A DNA stretch of 64,000 bases, taken from Lepidodermella squamata. Its lineage: Eukaryota; Gastrotricha. Below the pieces are notes generated by a model. That model was not told the DNA's origin, did not search any database, and was given only the letters and a program-made list of their open reading frames with translations. Below, piece by piece: positions 1-16,790 of this stretch. Numbering within the stretch: the first letter of the stretch is position 1; each line of letters starts with the position of its first letter. The stretch is taken from positions 4,278,001 to 4,342,000 of the forward strand of contig JBLDXI010000009.1 in NCBI GenBank assembly GCA_047495785.1, read 5' to 3'. A program made the position numbers and the translations under genes.

Positions 1-3957
<3,957 letters not shown>

Positions 3958-6667
3958 TTGATTCGTTGTCTGTGACTTTTGTTCAATTTATTTGATTCTT
4001 TCGATGACTGACTGACTGACGACAAGATGATGAAGAGGATCCGATGAACGAAAATTTGTTATTAAAAACAACTCGTGGTCGGTTTACAGGATCGAAAACG
4101 GTGCGACGGTGACAGAAGAGAAGAGAAGAGAAGGGACTCTTGGGGTCTGCTGTAATAAAATAAAACGCAAAAATTATGAAATTTTCTTGGCAATTATTCG
4201 CCTCAAATCACAAAAATCAAGCTAACTTATTATATATTAATTAAAGATGAAATTAATATAAATTTATTGCCAGAATAGAGAGATACAATTGACCGAAAAA
4301 ATTAAAAAATCTGATAAAAATTTAAATATTCATTTTTGATTAAGGAAATATCACAGAAATGCTTTCAAAAATGTTCAGAATTTTCTAGCAATATATGAAG
4401 GCCTAAATTTTTCAGATGAAAATATTCTAATATTTTCCGAATTAATACAAAATTTCTTCTGTTTTATTAAGCTATCTCTTGGGCTGAATTATTGGGGGAA
4501 AATGCGTTCAAAGTGGGTTTAATTTTAGCTGAATTAAAACAGGGCGCGAAACTGTGGTTGGGGGTGGCTGGCCCCGGAGTATAGTTGAGGGTCACTAATC
4601 GAAATGCAAATTTGGTGTTACTACAAATTACAGCGCGAGAGGTTCTTGCACAGGCCAAAATGGACCTATAGCTGCCGAGTACCAGCCCGTGCTACAACTA
4701 CTACTTGATTTTCTCGCATTTATTACATTGCGGCGCTGGTGTTATTATTATTATTGAAACAAACTCGACTCCACTCCACACCTCGTGTGTCTCTCTCTAT
4801 CGCCGTCAATTTTGCGCCGCCGTATCAGGTTGCACGCGCCTCGGCGCATTTATAACGCGCAACGTCGCGCGCACAATAAACTTGTACAGCAGCAGAATTA
4901 TTTTACATCATTGTTTCGCCGCGCCAACCACCAGCAGCCTCGATTTATACGCATACGAATGCACGACGTTGGAGTTTAACGAAGCGCGGCGTGTGCCAAT
5001 AATAATTCGGCTCGGAAATTGAGTCCCTACACACCTAATTTATGTAGACTTCGAAATTTTCAGAGTTAACGCGAAAATACCTAGCCTAGCGTTATAACTT
5101 GATTACAAACACATCACGCTTGAATAATTATTCAATTTTACAAATAATATGTAAAAACTCTGTATATTACCTTGAGTTATATATATATATGTGAGTGATG
5201 ATGAGATAGGAAGAGAGCAACTACAGGTAAGGACGGGGGAATTTTTACACAAAAACGTTCACCCGTCCAACAATCCTCGCTCGAAGAATTTCCTGGTTAC
5301 ACTCCCAAAGAAAAATTAATGACAAAATATTTCGCCTAAAATGAAGATGGTATATAGCTGAGTATATTATGGTACTACATATAATAGTGCTCTTCGTCTC
5401 TAGTAGTAATATGAGCGCTTAAGGTTGCAGAAGTGCGTAGATGCCCATTTTCGCCATGGTAATAATGATCGTGGGCAATAATAATTTTATCATCGCCTGG
5501 ACACGCTCTAACGCAGTCATAAATAATAAAGTCTAGGTATAATATAGGCGCCAAGACGGCACCGAAGCGCGCCCATTTTATTGGTGTGTGTGTATAGCCG
5601 AACACGCACGGCGAGCCATAACAATAACAATAATAACACTCTGTACAGCTCAGGACCACTAAAAGTCAGTTTATAATAATAATAATAATTCGCAAGATAT
5701 CGCTTCTCTCCACAGTTCAGTAAATATAAGGCAGCGATGTGCGTCCTAATAATATTAATGACCTATATTAATGGCGGCATCTGGATGCGCGCGCGATTTT
5801 TGCGCGCTTGATTTTTCGCCAAATCCATTTAGAGCCAGCTTAATAATAAGATGAATCGCGCAGCAGGTATATTATAATGTGTGATAACGCGCTGGTTATA
5901 TACAAAAAGTAGGCAGGGCCAATATAATATATTTTAAGTAATCACCCACCCTCTGTGTTACGCTCTATACGCAAAAATGCTAATGCAAACGCATGAACAA
6001 GACAATATAATGTGATATATTGCTAGTAGAGCGTTAATATAGGAAGGCTTATAACCGGTGTCTCAGAGCGTAACCGAAAAATAGTATATATATTTTCTAA
6101 GGCCCGGCGGGAAAACACCTGTGTACATCAGGGTGAGCGCAATGTTGTTATTATTGCGGCCCATTATTACCGACTATTTTTTTCTTTATATTATCATCTC
6201 TGTATAAAATGGCGATGCAATATCTAGGCGCATCAGGTTATAAGGCCTGACTTACAGCGGTAAATAACAAGCGCGATGAATAATCACGGCGCCGGAAAAA
6301 TGATAAAAATAACAAGACTTTTCCGAGTACAAAATTACTCCGCGAAATAATATCAAGTGAAAAAAATGCAGAAAAAATTATTGAAGAAATAGTTGTGGAA
6401 CTTACCAGTGACAACAACGGATCGATAGGTGTTGTGATGAGGTAACGGAAATAGATAGAGAGATGAACACAAAGAGCGACACGAAAAATTTACCACGACA
6501 AATTACTGTCTAATAGAAATTTTTAGGGCGCTTCGTGTCTCGGCGGCAGTTTATATCTCTCTCGGTATTAACTTGACGTTTAATACTTGTTTAAACACGT
6601 CAAACACGACGTTGACTAGAAATTCAAGAAAAAAATGACAAGAAAATTATTTAAAGAAATGCCACAT
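3958..6667. other. non-coding stretch upstream of the KH gene
   Basis: This is the 5' flank of the KH gene. A TGAC run (about 4004-4020) and a GAAGA run (about 4112-4135) lie within 200 bp of the ATG and may be 5'UTR or promoter. The rest has scattered ATA tracts, a TA run near 5178-5192 and GCGC patches. No open frame resembles a known protein. Confidence 0.4.
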
Positions 6668-7600
6668 ATTAGACACCCTAATCCTATCAAGAATAATTAG
6701 AAAAAAATGTCCCTTAATTTTCGGAGAAAATTATTGGCTAATTTTCCCGGCACAATTTTGAGTATGGGGAAGGTAACTGTTGGGAAATAACTCGAAAATC
6801 CAATTTTTTCGGAAAATATTCAGAAAAATTATTCCAAATATTCGCCTATATTAGACACCCTAATCCTATCAGGAATAATCAGGAAAAAAATGCCCCTTAA
6901 TTTTTGGATAAAATTATTAGCTAATTATTAGACACCCTAATTAACCAATTTCGATGGCAAAATTTCGGTGAAATGTCAACTCGTCCGCGACAAGTCATCC
7001 GGTGACAAGTCATCCGCGACAACTCATCCGTGGACAACTCATCCGAAATTAAATAAATATTTAAATAATTATTTTTAGTGACAACTCATCCGGTGACAAC
7101 TGGTCCGGCCCGGCCGAGTTGTCGCGGATGAGTTGTCGCTAAAATTAAATAATTAATTATTTTTTAATTATTTAAATTCTGGGACAACTCGTCTACGGAC
7201 AAGTCATCCGCGCCAACTCATCCTGAATTTACCAACAAATGTTATATTTCGAATTTCGGATGAGTTGACCGTGGACGAGTTGTCCCAGAATTTAAATAAT
7301 TAAAAAATAATTAATTATTTAATTTTAGCGACAACTCATCCGCGACAACTCGGCCGGGCCGGACCAGTTGTCACCGGATGAGTTGTCACTAAAAATAATT
7401 ATTTAAATATTTATTTAATTTCGGATGAGTTGTCCACGGATGAGTTGTCGCGGATGAGTTGTCGCGGACGAGTTGACCGCGGATGAGTTGACGCCCCACG
7501 AAAATTTCGAGTATGGGGAATTTTTAGGAAATAACTCGGAAATCCAAGTTTTTCGGAAAAATATTCCATAATTTTCCTTTATTAGGCACCCTCGTGCGAA
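6668..7600. repeat. degenerate tandem repeat of about 180 bp, interrupted by a foldback element
   Basis: A unit beginning ATTAGACACCCTAAT starts near 6668 and recurs near 6847, with a third partial start near 6929. The later part of the unit (GAGTATGGGG followed by AAATAACTC) is seen near 6761 and again near 7509, after the inserted foldback element at 6968-7500. Confidence 0.7.
6968..7500. mobile_element. foldback (inverted-repeat) transposon with 9-bp target-site duplication
   Basis: Two arms of about 240 bp, about 6976-7220 and 7250-7491, are nearly exact reverse complements. Each arm is built of repeated CAACTCATCCG-like units plus AT-rich spacers. The element is flanked by AAAATTTCG at 6959-6967 and again at 7501-7509. 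Joining the flanks over one copy restores a site that resembles the uninterrupted host repeat near 6750-6770. No coding capacity is seen. A 9-bp duplication is typical of Mutator-like elements, but class assignment is inference. Confidence 0.8.
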
Positions 7601-8699
7601 AATTCCGGGAATATTTTTGTGAAATAGCTCAATTTGGTATTAGGTAGCGAGGCTAATTCCAAAAATTTTCGTAATTATTAAGGCGGTGAAAATGAAAGAC
7701 TGTCCCATATGGATAATCATGGCAATGAGCTGCGATGAGTATAGGAAGGGGAGTAAGGATTTCGGCGCAAAATATATTTGGCGAGCGAGGGAGCAACTCT
7801 TCATCTTGTTGTGTCTACTCGAGGCGCATCATACGGGCGCTCTTCTGCTCATTTACCGCGCGCACCAGTCTAATAATGTGTTGATGCCGATATGATACCG
7901 CGGTTAATATTGTGGACGCGGCCCTCTTTTCAGGGCGGTGTAATGACACAAACACACACACACAGAGCAGGAGAAGGAGCAGGCATGAGGAGCAAATAGC
8001 TTTCGGGGCGACATGGACACCCTGTATTATTAACCGGTTTTATTATCCCCAGGTAAATTACGGTACTGTATAACAGCGAGGCGTGTTATTGCTGAAGTCG
8101 AGTAGCCTGGCTATGTGTGTTTATCTCATCATCAATGCCTCGTCAAGCCGGGCCCCGCAAGTTGACGTTTCGAGAGGTTGCGATATACGTCAACGTTAAA
8201 AGCAGGCCGGTATCTGCTATTACAGCGTAGGATACGAGTATACAGGAAATACAAATTACAGCGCAGAAAAATAAAAAGCTTCCGATGATAGGATGGGGAT
8301 AATGGCTTATTATATGACGCATCATTAAGGGAGACACGCTCGAGAGCGGGAAGTGAATGAATGTTGTCTTGTTCGCTGTATATCATCTCGATTTAATGAC
8401 GTGAAAGGTAGTAGGACAAGTTTGATGGCAAGCCGCGGCAAACAACAACACGGTCAGGGCGCGGCTGAAAAACACAAAGCCAGCCGTTCGTGCACGCTAC
8501 AACGCTTCGACGAGATGACTTGGAGTTGAAAAAAGGAAGGCATGACTTGGAAGCATCGCTGCGAGTTTTTTCTTCGTTTGAACGCTAGCGTAGCTACGAA
8601 TAGACAGCTTTGTGCCGCCAATTGGCTACACGGTCATTTTGGGACACAGGTTAAGAAAGAAGCTGGATCTTATGAGGCCGAAGGATCATAACAAGATTA

Positions 8700-9430
8700 G
8701 AATGAAAAATTACGAAATTCCTAATTCGAACCTTATCCCTAATCTTCTTACAATTGTATTTATATTCCGAATCCTATCTCAAATTCGTTATCAAATTCAG
8801 TAAGTCGAAATCCGAATCGGTTCCTAATTCCTTACATGTCCTGATTCTATTCCTATCAATCTGACCCCGTTCCCCTTCTAAAGCCCATACCAGATCCTTA
8901 CTTATCTTCGATGCCGATGTCTAATTCGAATCCTTCCTATTCTTCCTATTCCTAACGTAGTCCTGTCCCAATTTGGATTCCGTCTTGCGCTATTCATTTT
9001 CAAATAGATGAGGCAATCCTATTCGTAACAATTCCTGTTCGTATTCCTATCTGAGTATTCATATCCTATCCTATCCTATATCCTACCCTATCCTATCCTG
9101 TCCTGTCCTGTCCTGTCCTGTCCAGTCCTGTCCTGTTCGATCCGGTCCTGTATTGTCATATCCTATATCCTATTCCTTTCACCTTCTTTTCCTGTCCTAC
9201 TTTATTCCTATCATGTTGATAGGAATAAAGTGATGATCCAATTATAATTCATAATTGCAATATTCTGGAAAATCGGAATCCTATTCATAATCCTTACAAA
9301 TTTTGCATTATCCTTTCCTAATCTTACACCACTCTCACTTGCCGCATTATCATATGCCACTTATTCAGATTCCCAATTCCATCCCAACTTCTTATCATTT
9401 CCTATTTAATTTCTTTCTAATTTCCTGAAG
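8700..9430. repeat. degenerate (TCCTR)n / ATTCCTA pentamer field
   Basis: A pyrimidine-rich simple repeat. The purest part, about 9061-9140, is TCCTA units turning into TCCTG units. The flanks carry scattered diverged units such as ATTCCTA and AATCCTA. Confidence 0.8.
9199..9231. repeat. perfect 15-bp inverted repeat with 3-bp loop
   Basis: ACTTTATTCCTATCA, a TGT loop, then its exact reverse complement. It lies inside the pentamer field, where the rest of the strand is almost purely pyrimidine, so the purine-rich second arm is out of place. Confidence 0.85.
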
Positions 9431-12400
9431 TGATCAAACGGAAAAAGGTTAAGAGGGTACAGAAAGCGAAGGTTGAAGTTGTCATTTCAAAAATGAATTG
9501 CTGGCTGTATCTAATTGAACCGCAAATTATAGGAAGAAAATTTTTCTAGGTCACGGACCTAGAAAATGGCTGACTGGCCGAGTAATAAAGAAAAAAGATG
9601 ATCAATGGCTATAGAATGGACTGTGACGAAAACAAAAGCGGGGCTGATCTTTGTCAAAAATTGATGATTTATTCATCGAATATCAACGACGATGGCGATA
9701 CGGAGTAGGTAATTACGTTTAAGACGCCGAATTTTGATATATAATGAGTTGTCTATGTATCATCGTCGTCCTTATGCTGCTGATCCTGGCAGCGGGGCGG
9801 CGAAAATTTCGAAAAGTTATTATTACCGCATATACTGTATATACGCAAGGCCGTGTTTACGAGTGACTAACCCGGCGAGGGGCGATGAACAAGAAGCAGC
9901 CAGCAGCCACACCCGGCCGCGTATAGCCGATGGCTATGCGATGTAAAGCGAACCGCTAATTGGTGAGTTGGTTGGTGCGAGAGAGATAAGGAATGAAATG
10001 GCGATGGCATCATCCTATATACTGGAGGGTACGGGGGACCAAGTTACAAAACGAAAGACTGACAATAATTTTCGGTCGTCGTCGGCGTTGCTGCGGCGAA
10101 AATTCAATTTTCGAACCCGGGGCCGAAGCTGCGAACGGCTATTATTACTACTACTACAGCGATAATAAAGTGCGTCGGCATTTCGACTCATCCGCGATCA
10201 AAAGCAGCACGGGCCAGGAAATGTAACGGCGCTTGAATCGATTTCAATTTGCCGCGAAAAACGCGCGCGGGCATTAACGCGTCTCATTATATATTGCTTT
10301 TCAATTTGCGCGCGCGCGCTCTCGCTCAAAATTTTAAAAGTAAATATATATAATGCGCTGCTGCTGCTGCTGAGAAAATAATTTATTTTCAATAATGAAG
10401 ATGAAAAAGACGCCGTAGCCAATAATAATGGAAGAAGGGGCGAGGTCGGTACGCGCGACTTTTGTTGTATGTTGAAATGTTTAAGAAATACTTATAGCTT
10501 CTAATCGCTTATAATAGTAGCGAGTAGTATTGTAGCCGGATGCGCGCGCGAGTCGCGAGCCGCGATGACCCCGCCGCTCGCGCAAATGTTCACTTGGCAT
10601 GCAAAGGCGCGCGCGCGCAATATTTACGCGCAAATTGACGGTCAAACAAACACGTGCGCGCCTATAGGTAGAGGCAGAGGCAGCTTTAGGCCTGATCGTA
10701 AAAATAGATACATTGTATACAGCAGCAGAAGTCGAAGATTATCGCGCATCTTCTTGTTCAAGTAGCCATATACCTATCTATCTATAGGTATTTCTCATTA
10801 TCACGGCCTGGGAAAATAAATACCAGCAGTCATCACGGCTGAGTGGCAGATAGATACATGAGTGGCGATAAAATCAAAATCTGCTACGTTCGATTGTTTT
10901 CATAAACGTTAAGTATATTGGTAATTAACATCGCCGAATTCGAACCCGGGGCGTGGTTTTACAGATTTGCGAGATTGGCGATAAACAGGTATTGTTATAG
11001 GTTAACTGGGTCAAAATAATAAAGCCGAAAAATATCTAAATAAATACGAAAAAAAATTTCCTACAGCAAAAATAAAAAAAAATAAAAATAAAAATAAAAA
11101 TAAAAGGAAATAAAAAGGAAATAAAATGAAATCAAGCAAAATTCCACACAAAATTCGGATATAATTTACATAATATAATTTGAATGCAGAGTGAAATGTA
11201 TTAGGGGACTTCTCAGGTTTGAGATTCCCCAACTCACTGATAGAAAATACGAAAAATTGAAAATAATTAGGAGATTGCTATATTGTCCCAAAATAATTTG
11301 ACACCTTCCATGTTTTTTATCAAGTCAAACCACCCAACCCAATCGAATACTGAGAAATATACTAATAAACTCTTAATTATGACAAATTGTACTAATAAAA
11401 CGAAAAAATTCTTCGAAATTGCGGAAATATTTAGGATTTGATTTGAAATCGCACTCAAATATTTCCGGAATTTTTAAGAAGTGATGACCCAGTAATTACT
11501 TGATTTAATAAAGCGCGCCTAAATTATAGGCCTGACTTGGATTGATACTTATTCGCAAAAGCGAATATTATAGCGAATGAGTGCGAGCGAGTCCCAAAAT
11601 TCGGTGAGTCCGATGTACTAGCCGAAAATAGAAAGTGGTGTTTATCGCCCTAATACCAGCCCAGCGGGTCAGAAGCAAACCAGCATGCCTGCCAGCCTGC
11701 CTGCCAAACGTGAGGAGGTTGAAAGCCGGCAACAGTTGGCAGGCTTCAAGCGAGCGCACGCGTGCGCAACAGTCAAGTGAAAAATTGCCGGCAAAAGCAA
11801 TAAGTTAACAACAATTTGTAACATTGCGTAGATGGACACACACGAGAGAGATGCGCATCGCATCGCTCACAGGGGCCGCGCCGCTCACGTATCATCAACC
11901 GGCCCCCAGTGTAAGAAGATCTATTAACTAACATGAGCGATTAATTTCTTGATTGATTGTCGGCGCACGCAAAGTGTGTGCGCAACAGCTGTGCGCACAC
12001 CGCAATAAAAGTGCGCGCATCATCAATTTGACGCGCGTGAAATTTTTCAAACGCGCACACGGGTCAAGGCCAAGTGAGCGACTATATTTATTATTACACC
12101 ATGTGGGCAACAACACGGGTTGTATCTGATGAGAAAACTACCAAGGGCAGGCACGCTCCAGTTGTTGCTAGCACTCACTGAGATCATCAATCAGCCGAAC
12201 ATTCAGCGATGGATATATTGTTATCATTATTGCTGTGGCGATTTACCGTGTACTACCACCTATCTGCTGGATGTAACAGGCAGATTGATAGATAGATAAG
12301 CCTGCGAAGTGCTAGTCGAGTGATGACGGCTTGTAACCACTCCAGAGATAACCCCCCGGCTGGTTATTATTATTATTATTGCTATTTTTCGAAAAGGCGC

Positions 12401-15400
12401 GCGCTATTTTCCAGGTATATTCAACATCAACAGGCGATGGAGATTTACACGGTATAAAACAGGCGGAATAGTATACTACCTATAACATAAATAGCTGTGT
12501 ACATTTTGGTTATCTCGCGGATGGTGGCTAAACTTGACTGACATGCATTAATACCAGCTGTAAAGCCGAGCGCGAGAAATCTAATAATATAAATAATACG
12601 ATGCGAATAAATCGAAAAATTGATTTTTATGGCGATTCCCACCACTCTATATACAACATGTGGGCATGCTGTTAACTCAGGGCTGCGGGTTTTTTTTTCG
12701 CGCGCCGTGATGAGATAAAATGATTATTTTTGCAGTTGAAAATGATGATTTTAAGGCGGAGAGAAAAAAATCAGCGAAAATTGAGTAATGTTTACATGAG
12801 AGCGTGGCTATAAGTGCCAAGTTGGACGCAAATAATGAGGAAAAAATTCGACGAAAAATGCAAAAATCGACGATAAAAACTGATTTTTTGCTGCAATATC
12901 TAATGCACTGTCGAAAGTATAATGAAAATTTGCTCAGAAAATGCTCATTAAAATGATGAATCTGAGAGGTGAAATTTGGGACATTATCCAAGTAGATATT
13001 ATCTTTGATTGCTGTGGAACGAAATTTCAAAAGATGGCACCAAACGCAATTTTTCGAATATTTTCCTCTGATCACGTTCCGAAGATGAGGATCAGGACTT
13101 ATAGTGAAAACCACGGATATTTTCAGCGCAATTTATTTGGAATTTTTAAAATCAGTCCTATAATTCAAGAAATTTCAGGAAAGGCAGCATTGGGCGAAAT
13201 AGCTATTTAAAATTTGGCTCCGCTAAATATAAGACTAAATATTACTAGGAGTATAATTCCAACAAGAAATAAGATGAAAAAAAGCATCTCGTCCTCATTT
13301 CAGTGATGAAACTTGGAAAAATTAGAAGTCTTAAGAATCACAAGTCTGGGAAAATTCTGACTAATCAGAAGTATTCGGAGTTTCAAATTTCGAATATGAG
13401 ATCCTCACTCGACGTGAATGCCTCAAATTAGGAATTTGAACGTTTCTTCTTTCTTCTAATAATTGAATTTTTTTAAGAACTTGGCTGGAAAAGTTCGCTA
13501 ATTTTGTCAGTTAGCAGCACCATTTGAGATTTCATTTAGCAAAACTTACGCGGGATAAATCGGAGAGTCGGTAGAGCTAGAAAGTTTCCCAGGAGAAATT
13601 CACTATTTTTCAGGACAAATTTTAAAAATATACGCCTATAAAATCTCTATCAAAATTTGCCTTTTTTTCGAGATTTTCAAGATTTTTTTTAATTTTGTAG
13701 CAAACTCATGCTTAGTAGAAATTGAATCGGGAAAAATAGGCGTGGTAATTAATGAAAAATAATAAACCGGTACTGGAAGTGAAAAAAGGTTATAATAATT
13801 TCAACTGTAAGTAATAGGCGAAGGCCATCGCATAATAGTAGACTATATGGCGGCGCGTGTCCCGCCTTTTCGTACTCTGACATTTATACCATTATACGAC
13901 AGTTTTTGGCGTTTAGTAATGCCATTATACGCTCACTAAATAAAGTGCGCGCGAGCCTCATATTATTATTAGTATTATTACAATTATTTACAGTGCGAGG
14001 CGCTCCTTTCTGCTCTCGCAAAGATCCGCGGCGCCAAAGTCTCGCGAGAGGCGCGCGCGGTATAATAATCACGCGCAATAATGCGCGCAGTACAGTTATG
14101 CGTATAATATTCCCGATTTATATAAAGGATTTATCTTCAGACGCTCGCCACGTCCAGAAACCCTGGGCCACGTTTATGCAAAATCGCCTCGTCAACCCAC
14201 TTAAAGTCATCCGAAAGTCATAATACCTAGATAATAAAGGCCTATTTGCTCAATTTATACTCACTTGAAAATAATAGTAATATACATAGATAAAGTAAAC
14301 AAAGTTGCGAGAAAATCAAACCTGTTATTATTGAGTTGACGGCTGGAGACTTTTTCTCGCTCAGGGTAAAAAGGCGTGGTTAGAGTAAGGATAAGGTGAG
14401 GCGGCTGAGTTGTGGGTTACGTGGCTCGGTCACCTGCGATCGGCTTCGCTCGACTTGGCTCGCTGTTTTTCCGGTTGATATGCTGATTTATAATCGACCA
14501 AATTATCGATAATAAATGAGTATAATAAAATGATAATAAGGAAAGGTGCTTAAGATCGACTTTTCCTCCCTCTAAAATTTATTTTCAAAAATTTAAAAAT
14601 AAAATCCTAAATTATTTTGGCAACCAAATCTCTCGACCAATTAAAGAATAATAGGAGCTGCAAAAACAATGAAAAAAGTATCAAATTTCTTAATACAAAG
14701 AGATGAAGCTTGAAAAAAATTTGAGATAGTAGGTTTAGCATAATTGTATCATATAAAATGGTTTTCGCGTGAAAAAATTATTTCTATATAAAAATTTGAG
14801 TATCAAATAATGCGTAATTTTTATTTTCTCAACGTAAAAAATAGCGAGGCTGCTTATAATTGGCGCCAGGTTTTGAGCGCTTACTCAACGCATAAAGCGG
14901 GTAATACCGGTATGATGGTGCTGCGGGGATAAAAAAGTTACACACAAATAAAAATTCTTCGCTGCGTTACAACACGTGTATGAGGATGCTCAAGACCAAC
15001 TACTATGGGTACCATCGTGCCGCGTGATACAACGGCCGCCGAGTGACAATAGCGTGAGAGCGGAAAAACTTCAAAATAGTAGATATGACATCGTCTGAAT
15101 TATATCGTTCGTCTCACATTTTTGCAGCGTGGCTCAATAGCATGAGATTGAAAAATTGAGCCGAAAAATCGGTTTTAGGCCTAATTTGGATTCTGAGAAA
15201 TAACTAAAACAACGCGCCAGAAAATAACTAATTTTATTGCTGTATTTAATTTCCTAATTAAAATTTTAGTCTCCTTAGCCGTTGTTGCGCAAATGACGCT
15301 GCTAAATTGTCGTTTGTCCGGTCGAAAATGATGGCGTTTCGCTCCGGTGAAAATAGAAATGAATCAATTCAGAAATTTCCAGAAAAAAAATAGAAAAATA

Positions 15401-15405
15401 ATGTA

Positions 15406-15971
15406 CCGTATTTTCCGTAATAGCTTCAGGGGGCATTGTAATTTCAAAGCTTCGAAAAAGGGGGGTTGTAAACGTGTTACAATTGCGAGCATGCGACTTT
15501 ATTGTTTCAAAGCAAGTTTTCAGGTGTTAAAATTGAGTAAAAATTAGAATAAATTGATAATTTTTGAACTAAAGTCAACAGCTTTTCATTAAAATCGAGA
15601 ACTTCATCGTTCGATTGCGAGTTTTCAGCCATTTTTATGCAAATTATTGAAATTTTAAAATTTGGTTTTCTTCAAATCATGAATGCTAGGAAATCGACAG
15701 CTACTTTGGCAATTTTCGTTGCTGAACTTCTCTCACTCGGCTATGTTTCGCCATTTTCTATCAAACATGCCCATCAAACGCCTCAGAAATAGAATTTCAA
15801 AAATTTAGGCGCTATTATTTTTAAATGCGATTTTCAAAGTTTGAATTAAAATTTAGGTCCCGGGTAGCTATTGCGAGTATGAGGCTTTATTTTTTCAAAG
15901 GCCTTAAAAGGGGGGTTGTAAACGGGACGGGCGGTAATAACGGGTATATGAAGCTATTACGGAATATACGG
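15406..15971. mobile_element. MITE-like element with 23-bp terminal inverted repeats and TA target site
   Basis: Left end CCGTATTTTCCGTAATAGC (15406-15428) and right end (15949-15971) are reverse complements with one mismatch, and TA lies directly outside both ends (15404-15405, 15972-15973). The interior has a repeated GGGGGGTTGTAAACG motif near each end and no credible coding frame. TA duplication with short inverted repeats fits a non-autonomous Tc1/mariner-type element. The uninterrupted paralogous repeat at 16647-16850 acts as an empty site. Confidence 0.8.
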
Positions 15972-16177
15972 TATCTGCTTGTGAATCTCGAAAGGTAAAG
16001 AAATGTAGGACATGAGAATGAAAAATTGAAAGCCAAATTTCAAATTTTGCCGGTTTTTTCATGAACTGTGATAAAATAACTAGCAACGCGACAAATGAGA
16101 CAGGCATTTGAAAATATGATTTTATTGCTGAATTTAATTTCGAAATAAAAAAAGAGTGACTCTGCTCGTACAAATAT

Positions 16178-16557
16178 ATGTACGAGATTTTTGCTAGTCG
16201 TACATATATTCGAATGAAAACTTAGAATTTCAGCCAATTACTCAATTTCAATCCTGGCAAGTTTATTTTTTGCGGGCAAATGCCTCTAACAGGGTTCCAC
16301 ACACCTGCACATTTTTACCCGTCCATCGGTTATGGTTCCTGACAATACCGACTTCGGGTAATTTCGGGTTTCAGAGTGGCTAATTATGGGTATTCACCCT
16401 ATGCATGCCAAACTTTGAGGGGAGGTTGGTCACGCCTCGATGCACATATGGTTAAAATTTGGAACATTTGCGATCAAAATTGATAAATCCATATAATTTC
16501 AAAGTTCAGCAGAAATATTTTTGAAATATATGTACGACTAGCAAAAATCTCGTACAT
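16178..16557. repeat. 32-bp perfect inverted repeat bracketing about 316 bp
   Basis: Arms 16178-16209 and 16526-16557 are exact reverse complements (core GACTAGCAAAAATCTCGTAC). Each arm has an adjoining smaller palindrome of CTCGTACA...TGTACGAG type (16165-16186 and about 16549-16570), and a further related copy runs to about 16618. The interior shows no coding frame. This could be another non-autonomous element. Confidence 0.75.
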
Positions 16558-16790
16558 GTATATGTACGAGCAATATGTACGAGCAGCAAAAATCGCGTAC
16601 ATATATATGTACGAGCAGTCATTCCGTAAAAAAATGCTAGCTGCAGTTTCCTCAGCTGTTGTTGCGCAAATGGCGCTGCTCAATCGTCGCTTGGTGAAAT
16701 TTGGCCGAAAATTCGTTTCGCTCGGGTAAAAAATAAATATTCATTCACTTTTCGTTTAGAAAATTTCCGAAAAAAATAGAAAAACATGGG

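Larger units (their letters stand above)
7601..15270. other. long non-coding, low-complexity region
   Basis: Nothing here supports a gene. Contents: a degenerate pyrimidine pentamer field (about 8700-9430), a 33-bp palindrome (9199-9231), AAAATAA-rich stretches (about 11040-11130), a CA run near 7950, GCGC-rich blocks (10260-10330, 10540-10620, 11990-12060, 13940-14090) and ATA tracts. It may be intergenic DNA or large 5' regulatory space between the KH gene and engrailed. Confidence 0.4.
15271..16790. repeat. two copies of a dispersed repeat (about 15271-15405 and 16647-16790)
   Basis: Both copies share GTTGTTGCGCAAATG-CGCTGCT, then a GTTTCGCTC core, a GAAATTTCC-like stretch and TAGAAAAA. 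After 15405 the first copy is interrupted by the TA-flanked element at 15406-15971 and resumes at about 15972. The second copy runs on uninterrupted (TTTGCTT near 16802, GGGACAT near 16832). Confidence 0.7.

Noticed and set aside
9061-9140. Regular short repeats that could suggest a CRISPR-like array
   Set aside because: They are contiguous pentamer microsatellite units without spacers, in an animal genome.
10105-10960. Two TTCGAACCCGGGG matches resembling tRNA B-boxes
   Set aside because: No A-box or stem structure at tRNA spacing was found near either.
12677-13114. 145-codon minus-strand open frame
   Set aside because: No start context, domain, splice partner or codon pattern supports it; composition matches surrounding non-coding DNA.
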